Of a stretch of DNA of 64,000 bases, positions 11,476-21,885 are shown in pieces. Position 1 is the stretch's first letter, and each line of letters opens with the position of its first letter. Under the pieces are notes generated by a model that searched no databases, was not told where the DNA came from, and was given only the letters and a program-made list of their open reading frames with translations. Both the position numbers and the translations under genes were made by a program. This DNA is from Budorcas taxicolor. Taxonomy: Eukaryota; Chordata; Mammalia; Artiodactyla; Bovidae. The stretch spans positions 32,308,501-32,372,500 of the forward strand of contig NC_068913.1 of assembly GCF_023091745.1 (NCBI RefSeq). Direction: 5' to 3'.

Positions 11476-12419
11476 CTGAAATTGATAATGAAATCAGTTG
11501 GTAATTTTTAGGAGACAATACTGTAGCCAACAAACTGCCTCCAAACTCATATATTCATAGTGCTGTCTTCCTTGACACATGCCCAGCCCACACCCTTCCT
11601 CTCCCGCTGCGCACCCGCTCTGTGCTCCCTGCTGCCCATCGAGCAGTGTGGATGCAGCCATCCTGTGTGTCTTGTCAGCCTTCCTGCCCTTCGGTGTAGA
11701 AGTGGCTTACATTTGTTCCAGTAAATTAAAGAAACAGTGACTGCTAGTTTGTGTTTAGAAATGCTGTTACTGATTTCTCTCTCTCCATTAATCTCAAGCC
11801 TATCAGGCAGGCTTTGAGCCTTTATTTATCAGAAGTTCCGCCACTGTGGTCTGTTTACAGAAGAGGGGGGGCCTCAGGTGTGTCCATTAATGTGTCCTTG
11901 GGTTTCTGAATTATTAATACTGAATATAAAGGTCACTTTAGGCATTTGCTTTGATTTCTTCCTATGGGACTATTTGAGATCTAGGCAATTATGGGGAGAG
12001 ACTTGCTTTCTTAATTAATTGAAACATGGAATATTGGAGATGTTTAAGGTATATAACATGCTAATTGGAAGCATTTATATATTTTAAAAGCCATTGTAAT
12101 GATAATTAACACCCGTATCATGTTGCATAATTATCATTTCTTTTTAGTGGTGGAAATCATTAAGTTGTAGTCTCTTAGCAAGTTTGATGTTAGGGAGTAT
12201 ACACAGTGATACTGTATTAAATTGAACTTGACAAGAGGAATGCTTTCTTAACTATTTGTGTTTAACTGATGGGCAGGTGCCTTTAGGTTCAACGGTTAGG
12301 TTCAACCAACATTCTGAAGTGTGGCTTTATTAAATAAAATTCCCCAGATAGCTACACAAGGATGGTGGATATTCTGGAAAGTAAGCCCTTGGCTCCACTA
12401 GAGTCAGTTATTTGGAGTT

Positions 12420-12600
12420 TATTAATATTTACTGAACAAATGTTGGATGCCAGACACCGTGCCAAACCTTTATACACATTCCTGCTTAATTCTTATTGTA
12501 ACCCTGAGAGTAACCACACAGGCAAGTAAATTACCAGAGATTACACAGTTCTCAGGGAGTGAAACAGAAGTTCCAACTCAGAACTCTCAGCCTAGAGAGA
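12420..12600 (-). repeat. MIR-like ancient SINE fragment
   Basis: tttactgaacaaatgttgga, gccagacaccgtgccaaacc, ccctgagagtaaccacacag and agagattacacagttctcag occur in MIR order. Confidence 0.6.
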
Positions 12601-12722
12601 GTTAGCAAAAACATATTTTCTATGTTTTTGCTGTGCCATATTCGCTCTTTAGTGTTTGTCTCTCTCATTGCATCCTCGTAGAAAAGAAGTCAATAAGTTC
12701 ATCTGGGGCAATTGGGGGAACT

Positions 12723-13026
12723 CAGGCTGAGGACCCGGAGGAGGCAATGGCACCCTACTCCAGTACTCTTGCCTGGAATATCCCATGGACGGAGGAGCCT
12801 GGTAGGCTGCAGTCCATGGGGTCGCTAAGAGTCAGACACGACTGAGCGACTTCACTTTCACTTTTCAGTTTCATGCATTGGAGAAGGAAATGGCAACCCA
12901 CTCCAGTGTACCTGCCTGGAGAATCCCAGGGACGGGGGAGCCTTGTGGGCTGCCATCTCTGGGGTCGCACAGAGTGGGACACGACTGAAGCAACTTAGCA
13001 GCAGCAGCAGCAGCAGGCTGAGGACC
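12723..13026 (+). mobile_element. Bov-A2 SINE with 13-base target-site duplication
   Basis: The element occupies about 12738-13013 and ends in six AGC/CAG units. The 13 bases caggctgaggacc at 12723-12735 are repeated exactly at 13014-13026, which marks a single clean insertion. Confidence 0.93.
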
Positions 13027-13339
13027 TGTACCCTGAGGTGGAGGGACCCAAGATGCTGTGGCTGTGTTCCTTCTACCTGCTAGTTTGAAGTAGGAAGGTT
13101 GCTCTAGATGCCTAGCCCATCATTACTCTAGGATCTAAAATTCACTTTGAAAGTAATTATTAATCTGTACTAGTTTGTGTTCCAGTTTCTACAATTAGTT
13201 CTCAGATCTGTTCTTGTCTCCTTAACTCTTTATTCTTTTGCTATTACAGTATGTAGTATTTAAAAATTTTAATTACATAAATTTCTTCTTAGTCATCTAC
13301 AGGATATTCATGTCTGGCCTACTGGTACACTCAGCCATA

Positions 13340-16300
13340 ATAGGAGCTCCCCGCAATGACAAATTTCTTATTATACTAAGAACCAGGAGGATCTCAACGG
13401 AGCAAAAAGAGACAACTAATAGATGGCAGCATCAAGCTAAGACATGTTAGAATTATCTGACAAGGTTTTATAAAGCCATGCTAAAAATGCTTCAGTAAGC
13501 AATTATGATGAAACATAATGAAACAAATAAAAAATAACCTCAGTGAAGAAATAGACATTTTCACCAAAGAAATAGAAGATATAAAAACAAATTGGAATTT
13601 TAGAGCCAAAAAAAAAAAAAATTAAAAGAATACTGGACATTACTCCCTTATCCCATGTATGATTTGAAAATGCTTTCTTCTATTCCATGGGTTATTGGAT
13701 AGTGATACCCATGAAACTGTCCTTGTGTGCACAAAAGTTTTTAATTTTGATGATGTCAAATTTTTTCTTTTGTTGTCTGTGCTTTTGGTGTCATATCTAA
13801 GAAGTGATTACCAAATCCAGTGTCCTAAAGATTTTCTCCAATATTTTCTCCTCAGAGTTTTATACTTTTAGCTCTTACATTTAGGTATTTGGTAAATATA
13901 GAGCTATTTTTTGTATATCTTGTAAGGTATATGAACAAAACTATATGAACAGCTTCGTTGTTCGTAACTAATGTATAGAAGTACAACTGATTTTTGCATG
14001 TTGATTTTGCACCCTGCATCTTTGCTGCATGTTTTATCTTCAGTGCAGAATCTTCAGAGTTTTCTGTATGTCAAATCATGTCATCTATTAACAGAGACAA
14101 TTTTACTTATCCCTTTCCAGTTTGATTACTTTTTATTTCTTTTTCTCACCTAATTGCTCTAGCTAGTGCTTCCCATACTTTGTTGAATAGAAGTGGTGGA
14201 AGTGAAACATCCTTGTCCCGCTCGTGAGCCTACCGGGACTACTTTGCCTTTCACCATCGAGTGTGGTATTAACTGTGGGATATTCTTAGATGGCCTTTTA
14301 TCATGTTGATGACCTGTAGCATTTCTAGTTTGAGTGTTTTTATCATTAAAGGGTGTTGAATTTTGTCATTTTTTTCGGCATCAATTGAGATGATCACGGG
14401 ATCTTTTTCCTTCATTCTGTAAATATGGTCTGTTATTGATTCCATTTGCCATCTTTGCATTCTGCAAATAAATCCACTTGGTCATGGTGTGTGATCGGTT
14501 TGATATGTTGCTGGATACTATTTGCTAGCTTTTGTTGAGAGTGTTTATATCATTATCTATAAGGGACCCCTGTCTTTAATATTCTTGTCGTGTCTTTATT
14601 TGGCTTTGGTATCAGGGCAATACATGCTTTATAAGATGAGTTAGGAAGTGTTTCCTCTTCACTTTTTCAGAAGAGGATTTTTGAGTACGATTGGCGTCAA
14701 TACTTCTTTAAGTGTTTGGTGGCGTTTACCAGAAAGCTGTCTGGTCCTAGGCTATTCGTTATTTTTGAAAGTTTTTTGATGACTAGTCTCTGTACTCAGA
14801 GAAGGCAATGGCACCCCACTCCAGTACTCTTGCCTGGAAAATCCCATGGATGGAGGAGCCTGGTAGGCTGTAGTCCATGGGGTCATGAAGAGTCCGACAC
14901 TTACTGAGCGACTTCACTTTGACTTTTCACTTTCATGCATTGGAGAAGGAAATGGCAACCCACTCCAGTGTTCTTGCCTGGAAAATCCCAGGGATGGTGG
15001 AGCCTGGTGGGCTGCCATCTGTGGGGTCACACAGAGTCGAACACGACTGAAGCGACTTGGCAGCAGTCTCTGTACTAGTTATAGGCCTATTTACTTTTTC
15101 TGTTACTTCATTATTCAGTCATGGTAGGTTGTGTATTTCTTTATTTGTCCATATCATCTGTTATATAATTTGTTATACAATTGTTCATAAAACATTTTTA
15201 TGATTCTTTTTACTTCTGTAAAATTGGTAGTAATTACTCAGATTTCATTTTAGTAATTTTAGTTTCCCTCTTTTTTCTTTAGTCAGTCTAAATGTCAATT
15301 TCATTTTTTTTCAAAGAATAAACTTTTTGGTTTTGTTGATTTTTCTGTTTTTCTGTTATTGACTTCATTTATCTCCACTTTAATCTTGATTTTTTTTCCC
15401 CTTTCCTCTGCTAGTTTTGGTATTAGTTTGTTCTTTTTCAATTCATGTAATGTGTAAACTTAGGTTATTCAGTTAAGATCCTCCTGTTTTAATGTATATG
15501 TTTATAATTTTTCTCTTAATACTGTTTCTGATGTATTCCTTAAGTTTGACTTTGTTGGACTTTTTTTCCCCCATTTATGTCAAGCTATTCTTAATTTCCC
15601 AGGTGATTTCTTATTTGACTCACTGCTTGTGGGAGGAATGAAATCATACAGGGTATGTTCTTAGATGACAGTGGAATCAAACTAGAAATCAATAATAGAA
15701 ACCTGACAGGGAAAGCTCTAGACACTTAAAAGCTAAAGATCACATTTCTAAGTATTCTGTGAATCAGAGTAGTAGTCTCAAGGGAAATAAAACATAGAGG
15801 ACTGAATGAAAATGAATGAAATGAAAATACAGTATTTCAAAATTTGTAGGAACAGCTAAAGCAGTTATGAGGGAAATTTATAGCACTAAATTCATACATT
15901 AAAAAAGAGGAATATCTCAAATCAGTAATGTTTCTACCCTAAGAACCCAGAAAAAAATGAGAGCAAATAGATACAAATCAGAAAGAAGGGAAAAATCAGA
16001 AGGGAAGAGCAGAAATCAGTAACATTGAACACAAATAATAAAGTCAGTGAAACTAAGAGTTAGTTCTTTGAAAAGATAAAACTCTACTAAGAGTACAAAG
16101 AAAAGAAAATTACCAATGTCAGGAGTGAAAAAGAGCTACCATTACATGTTCTGCAGATATCAAAAGAGTAATGGGTAATACCAAAAAACAAAAGAATAAC
16201 CTCTATACATAAATTTGGTAACTTTGATTAAATGAAACAATTCCTCAAAAAATTCAAATTACCATAACTCACCCAATATGAAATATTGAAAATTGAGATA

Positions 16301-16880
16301 TAATTGACATGTTACATTATATTAGTTTTAGGTGTACAACATAAGTATGTTATGAAATGATTATCACAATAAGTTTACTTAACATCTGTCATCACAGATA
16401 CTTAAAATTTTTTTTCTTGTGAGGGTGAGAAAAATTGGATTTGTGTTTGAAAACTTCCCCCAAAGAAAATATTGATGCCAGGATCACTGGAGAATTCTAC
16501 CAAATATTGAAGAATTACAGGCACACCTCATTTTTTCGTTTGTGCTTGCCAGATACTGGGGTTTCTTGTTTTTGTTTCTTTAGAGATTGAAGGTTCATTG
16601 CAACCCTGCACTGATCAGTATCATTTATATATATATATTGCAGGTTCTTTCCCATATAGGTTATTACCGAATATTGAGTAGAGCTCCCTCTGCTACACAG
16701 TAGGTCGCTATTATCTATTTTATATACAGGCGTGTGTATATGTCAATCCCAATCTCCCAATTTATCACTTCCCCTCATGTTTCCCCTTTGGTAACCACAA
16801 GTCTGATTTTGAGATCTCTGAGTCTGTTTTGGATTTGTAAATAAGTTCATTTGTATCCCTTTTTTTGGCTGGGCTGCACA
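13340..16880. mobile_element. L1 fragment cluster in mixed orientation
   Basis: 13340-13620 reads as sense L1 5'/ORF1-region sequence (for example ttagaattatctgacaaggt and gaagaaatagacattttcac). About 13640-15600 reads as antisense ORF2 (its minus strand includes a phrase like DPVIISIDAEKNDKIQHP). About 15650-16280 is sense ORF2 again, and 16285 onward is the antisense 3' part. All are full of stops and indels. A Bov-A2 is inserted at 14797. Confidence 0.75.
14785..15076 (+). mobile_element. Bov-A2 SINE nested in L1, with 12-base target-site duplication
   Basis: The element lies at about 14797-15064. The flanks agtctctgtact at 14785-14796 and 15065-15076 are identical. The host sequence on both sides is antisense L1, so the SINE is the younger insertion. 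Confidence 0.93.
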
Positions 16881-17310
16881 TGTGGGCTTTCCCTGTAGAT
16901 CAGCCTGTAAAGAGTCCACCTGCAATGCGTGAGACCCTGGTTCAATTCCGGGGTTGGGAAGATGCCCTGGAGGAGGGATAGGCTACCCACTCCAGTGTTC
17001 TTGGGGTTCCCTGGTGGCTCAGTGGTAAAGAGTCTGCCTGCAATGTGGGAGACTTGGGCTCAATCCCTGGGTTGGGAAGATCCCTTGGAGGAGGGCATGG
17101 CAATCCACTCCAGTATTCTGCCTTGGAGAATCCCCAAGGACAGAGGAGCCTGGCGGGCTACAGTCCATGGGTTCGCAAAGAGTCGGACTCAGCTGAGTGA
17201 CTAAGCACATACACAGTACGCCGGATCTTAGTTCCCTGACCAGGGGTCAAACTTGTGTCCCCTGCAGTGGAAACATGGAGTCCTAACCACTGGACTGCCA
17301 GGGAATTCCC
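16861..17310 (-). mobile_element. CHR-type SINE split by two Bov-tA copies
   Basis: The antisense CHR start (ttttttggctgggctgcaca) at 16861 resumes at about 17217 (cggatcttagttccctgacc) and ends near 17310 (ggactgccagggaattcccc). Between them sit a 3'-truncated plus-strand Bov-tA (about 16884-17003) and a complete plus-strand Bov-tA (17003-17216). Confidence 0.8.
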
Positions 17311-18525
17311 CATTTGTATCATTTCAAAAGTTAGATTCCGCTTGTAAGTGATAGAATATGGTTTTTGTCTTTCTCTGTCTGACTGCACGTAGTATGAGGA
17401 TACCCAGGTCCATCCATGTTGCTGTAAATGGCATCAGTTCACTGTTGATGGCTGAGTAGTATTCCACTGTGTATATGTGCACCACATCTTTTCTGTCCAT
17501 TCCTTGTTCAGTGGACATTTAGGTTGCCCCCATGTCTTGGCTGTTATAGTGCTGCATGGATAGGTGTGCATGTATCTTTTCAAATTATGATTTTCTCCAG
17601 GTATGCGCCCAGGAGTGGGAGTGCTGGGTCATACTTTACTTTTAGTTTTTTAAGGATTCTCCGTATAGTTCTCCATAATGGTTGTACAAATTTATATTCA
17701 TACCTACAGGATAAGAGGGTGCCCTTTCTTCACACCCTTTCCAACATTTATTGTAGATTTTTTGATGATGGACATTCTGACAGGTGGGCGGTGATACCTC
17801 ATTGCAGTTTTGATTTGCATTTCTCTGATAATTAGTGATATTGAACATCTTTTCATGTACTTTTTGACCATCTGTCTGCCTTCTTTGAAGAAATGTCTGT
17901 TTAGATCTTCTGCTCATTTTTTTAATTGGATTGTTTGGGGTTTTTCTTGATATTGAGCCATATGAGCTGTTTGTATATTTTGAAGATTAATACCTTGTTG
18001 GTCACTTGCAAATATTTTCTCCTATTCTTCGGGTTATCTTTTCATTTTGTTTATGACTACCTCTGCAGTGCAAAAGTTTTTAAGTTTAATTAGGTCTCAT
18101 TTATTTGTTTTTGTTTTTATTTTCATGACTCTCTGAGGTAGATCCAAAAAGATAGAGATACAGATTTATGTCAGAGAATGTTCTACCTATATTTTCCACT
18201 AAGAATTTTATAGTTTCTGGCTTTACATTTAAGTCTTTAATCCATTTTGAGTTTATTCTTCTGTGTAGTGTTAGGGAGTGTTCTGATTGCATTCTTTTTC
18301 ATGTAGCTGTCCAGTTTTCCCAGCACCATGTGTCAAAAAGACATTCTTGCCTCCTTTGTGATAGTTTACCAATTTAAAAACTTTGATGCATTAGGTTTTT
18401 GACGATATTCAACATCCATTCATGATGGGAAAAAAATTCTCAAATCGGAATAGGGGGACCTTCCTCAAATTGATAAAGAACATCTACCAAAAACCTCAAG
18501 GACATTATACATAATGGAAAGGGCC
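17311..18525 (-). mobile_element. L1 ORF2 3' part, antisense, with an inverted end
   Basis: 17330-18380 is antisense L1; its minus strand carries the ORF2 C-terminal phrases VVHIYTVEYYSAINS and ATWMDLGILIL with frame breaks. From about 18390 to 18525 the sequence switches to sense L1 ORF2 (ccattcatgatgggaaaaaa, cattatacataatggaaagg), as expected for a 5'-inverted insertion. Confidence 0.75.
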
Positions 18526-19806
18526 TCCTTGTATCCCAAACACAAAGCGTATATTTGGCTGCCTACTCAGCATCTCCACTTGTATATTTAATAGACATCA
18601 CCAGCGTGCTTTGCCTCTCCCCAAGCCTATTCTTCCTTGTATTCTTCAACTCAAAAATACTCCATATGGTGTATTGCTTAGTGCAAAATATAGGAGCCAT
18701 CCATGATCTTACTCTTTTCTCATGATAAGCATCAGGTTTTGTCATATAAACCCTGAGAATATATCACCCTGAAAATATATACAGATCTCATCTCTGAGCC
18801 AGGTTATTGGCTTTGCTCCTAAACCCCTCCTTCAGGCCCTGTCTTGGCTCCATCACGTCTATTCTTCAGACAGCAACTTGATTGCCTATTAAGAGCTAAG
18901 TTAGACCATGATATTTCTCTACCTAAAATGTCAGAATTTCTCATGTTACTAATAAGGGCAATTTTGGAGTCTCTAGAATATAGAGAAAATGGTTTTGAGT
19001 AGCACCTGTTTATTCTCTAATAAGTATTGAGAAACAGCTATGCGCTAGGAATGTTAAATATTGGTACTGTCACTGTGAGAAGAAACCTGGGTACTATCCT
19101 CATAGATTAAAACCCAGTGCGAAAATCCAGGTAGTCAGTTATACAGTGTGCTCAGTGCTAGGGTATGAAAAGTGCTGTGTGCCACGGGAGTATTTGTGAA
19201 GGGCCCCTTTCCAGGGGAGATGAAAGGGAAACTGAGACAATGCCTGAAAGATAAATGGAACTGCAAAAATAAATAGAAATGAAGCAGGTGAGGAGTAGGT
19301 GAAAGAAAGTGATGAGAGAAAATTGTGTTATACACAGAGCACCAGTGTGACAAGGCAGGCCTGGCTAGACCCGAGAGTGTGAAGGGGGAGAGACACTGCA
19401 AGAGTCAGGAGGAGTAGGTAGGGTTCATATCACAAAGGGCCTTGTAGATCAGGCTAAGACTGTGAGACTTCACCCTAAAAAGTTAAGGATTCTGTCCTGA
19501 GACATGGAAGATTATTAGTGTGAGAGTGACATATGATTTCTATTTTAGAAAGCTTGTTTAGATTGCAGTTTAGAGAATGATGGGAGAGATGAGATTAAAG
19601 GTAAAAAGAGCTGTTCAAATATGGTAAACAGAAGTCTAGCTAAGTGGTAATGGTGATCCAGATGAGGGGGATGCCTGGACGATGGAGAATACATAGGAGA
19701 AAAGACAGATAACACTTGAGCAAGAGAGGAAGAAGTCAAAGAGATTGCCAGAGTTTCTGTTAGGGTTTATAGAATGAGGAGTGTCTTTATAGAGGGGATG
19801 AGTTCC

Positions 19807-19980
19807 CATTTGGCAACCGCATGGACTGTAGCCCGCCAGGCTCCTCTAGGATTTTCTAGGCAAGAATGTTGGAGTGGGTTGCCATTTCCTACTCCAGGCA
19901 ATCTGTCCGAACCAGGGATTGAATCCTGGTCTCCTTCATTGCAGACAGATTCTTTGCCATCTGAGCCACCAGGGAAGCCT
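19807..19980 (-). mobile_element. Bov-tA SINE, antisense, partly deleted
   Basis: It runs from gcatggactgtagcccgcca to gagccaccagggaagcct. About 30 bases of the 3' end are missing, with a short internal deletion after ggctcctct. Confidence 0.87.
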
Positions 19981-20111
19981 TTGTATATAATAAATTTGAG
20001 TTATCTGGGAGATTTCCCGGGGAAAAGTCCCGTCAGCAATTCTGAATTCAGGCTGAGCTGACAAGGAGAGGTTGGGAAAGAGATCCGTTGTGGGAAATAA
20101 GTATTTGTTCT

Positions 20112-20259
20112 TCCCTGATGGTTGAATGGCATCACCGACTTGATGGACGTGAGTTTGAGCAAGCTCTGGGAGTTGGTGACGGACAGGGAATCCTGGCCTT
20201 TTGCAGTCCATGGGGTTGCACAGAGTCGGACACGACTGAGCAACTGAACTGAACTGAGA
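20112..20259 (+). mobile_element. BovB LINE 3' end
   Basis: Landmarks are gaatggcatcaccgacttga, ctctgggagttggtgacgga, cagagtcggacacgactgag and caactgaactgaactgaga. Confidence 0.87.
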
Positions 20260-20574
20260 TATTGCTTATTTGTTAATGGCTCAAATAATGTTTGAGGATC
20301 TTAAGTTGTATGTTCCTTGTTGCCACTCTGAGAAGAGGGGCAAGGTAGGCTTGTTACAACTTGCTGGGCATTTGTGTTTACTTTTGAAAGTCAGTGATCC
20401 TTGAATGAGGAGACTGCTTGGCCTTACTTCAAAAGTGGAGACTTCCTCTTGATGCTAAACATGACATTGCTGTGTGTGATACACAGTGCTCTGGAACTGT
20501 GCTGTTAGGCTAGTTTCTAGTGTGTATTAAACTTAGCATAAGGTGCATTCCTTCATAGAAACATCCAAAATCAT

Positions 20575-20790
20575 GGTTGGAGTGTGGGCTCTGGAGCCAG
20601 GTTACCTGGTTTTAAATTCTGGCCGTGCTGTTAACTAGTGGTATGACTGTGGACATAAACTTCTCAGAGTTTATTTTGTTGCCCATAAAATGGGAAAAAT
20701 ATTACCTACATTATATATTGTTAAACTTGAGCTAATAATGTAAAACATTTAAAATAGAACTGAATAAATGTTAGCTGTCGTTGTTTTTAT
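20575..20790 (+). repeat. MIR SINE
   Basis: ggagtgtgggctctggagcc, ttctggccgtgctgttaact, ttgcccataaaatgggaaaa and ctgaataaatgttagctg match the MIR consensus in order, sense orientation. Confidence 0.72.
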
Positions 20791-21581
20791 TATTCCTGTT
20801 AGTATTATTAATAGAAAAGGCTCAGTCTGTGGAGGTAACAAAGGGCACCCATTAAGTGTGGGTGTACACTCCTAGGTGGCTTGACTGGGAAGCCCAAAGT
20901 GTTTCTGAATTTCTGGGGCCTCACTGAAGACTGAGTTAGAATGCTATGCAGATGATGGTTATCTTGTTTTTGTTTCATTCTTTGTAATTATAAGAGTGGG
21001 TGTTTATGTATTAAGAGGAAACTGGGGGTTGTTAACCGCTTGTTAGTAAGAAACTGGGGAAATGGGAAGGAGTGTTACGTTATGTCTGTATCTCAGTGAT
21101 GTTTTCTTACAGACAGACCTGTGGATTTTAGTTCTCACTTGAAGAAATAGTGGTTCCTGGCAGGTTTTCTGCTCCATAAAAAAAACAAAATAAAAACTTT
21201 ATTTTTAAACTCTAGATGTACTAAATTTATAGTGAGGCAAGATTATTTTTTTTCCTTTTTCTTTCCTGTAAAGCTTTGCTTTTTAAATTTATAATCAAAA
21301 TAGCATGGGGAAGGGTGGATCAGTAGGCCAAAGTTCTGATGTTGGGGTCTGAGCCAGTGGAAGGCATTGTGGAAACGTGAGCTGACAGTGCTAAAGATGT
21401 TCACTGCTCTATAAATAGGGCTGTCACTGAACACTTAGTCAGATACAGCTGTTTCTTTCCTAGAGTCCTACTATGAAAAATCATTCAGAGAGAAAAAGAG
21501 AGAGGTGTCACGCTTTTATGATTGATATTTTCACTGTTGGATTCTTTCCTGAAAACTAATATTTTATTTTGAATTTTATAG

Positions 21582-21698
21582 GAGTTTGAAAGTGATTATG
21601 TTGTGTTTAAGTCCAAAATTCTGGATTTTGACAGAAGGCTTGGGACAGTCCTTTGTGACGCTTTCTTCAACTGCAATGGTCTAGAAGCTGCGTTTAAG
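21582..21698 (+). CDS. DNAH11: DNAH11 exon E4 (probably human exon 9), tail domain
   Basis: Acceptor ttttatag ends at 21581 and donor AAG|gttagt follows 21698. There are 39 whole codons in phase 0, beginning EFESDYVVFKSKILDFDRRL and ending GLEAAFK. Reading from E3 to E4 (YSNM then EFES) matches human DNAH11 with nothing missing, although the intron before it is 11.8 kb. A young-looking Bov-A copy with its target-site duplication lies about 40-55 bases past the donor. Confidence 0.94.
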
Positions 21699-21736
21699 GT
21701 TAGTTCCGAAGAAGTTATTTAAAAAAAAAGTGTTAG

Positions 21737-21885
21737 TAATGAATAATGTATGGAGAAGGAAATGGCAACCCACTCCAGTATTCTTGCCTAGAGAATCCCG
21801 TGGATGGAGGAACCTGGTGGGCTACAGTCCATGGGGTCGCAAAGAGTCGGACACGACTGAGTGACTTAACTTAATGAATAATGTA
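21737..21885 (+). mobile_element. Bov-A SINE monomer with 14-base target-site duplication
   Basis: A single Bov-A unit at 21751-21871 is flanked by taatgaataatgta at 21737-21750 and an identical copy at 21872-21885. Its body is close to consensus, suggesting a fairly young insertion. It begins about 50 bases past the E4 donor. Confidence 0.93.

Larger units (their letters stand above)
9746..21581 (+). other. Intron E3-E4 (11.8 kb)
   Basis: This is the longest intron. From 9746 to 11265 it is mostly unassigned (a short MIR-like end near 10630-10700 and an AT-rich palindromic patch at 10866-10915). A Bov-tA lies at 11269 and a Bov-A2 at 12738. A composite of L1, CHR and Bov copies fills 13340-18525. 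Later come a Bov-tA at 19807, a BovB tail at 20112 and a MIR at 20575. Stretches 11480-12410, 13030-13330, 18530-19390 and 20800-21580 hold nothing I can name, and 19395-19760 resembles an old unresolved repeat also seen at 36600-36870. Confidence 0.8.

Noticed and set aside
13603..13620. A-rich run as a processed-pseudogene tail
   Set aside because: It sits within L1-derived sequence and no gene-like body precedes it.
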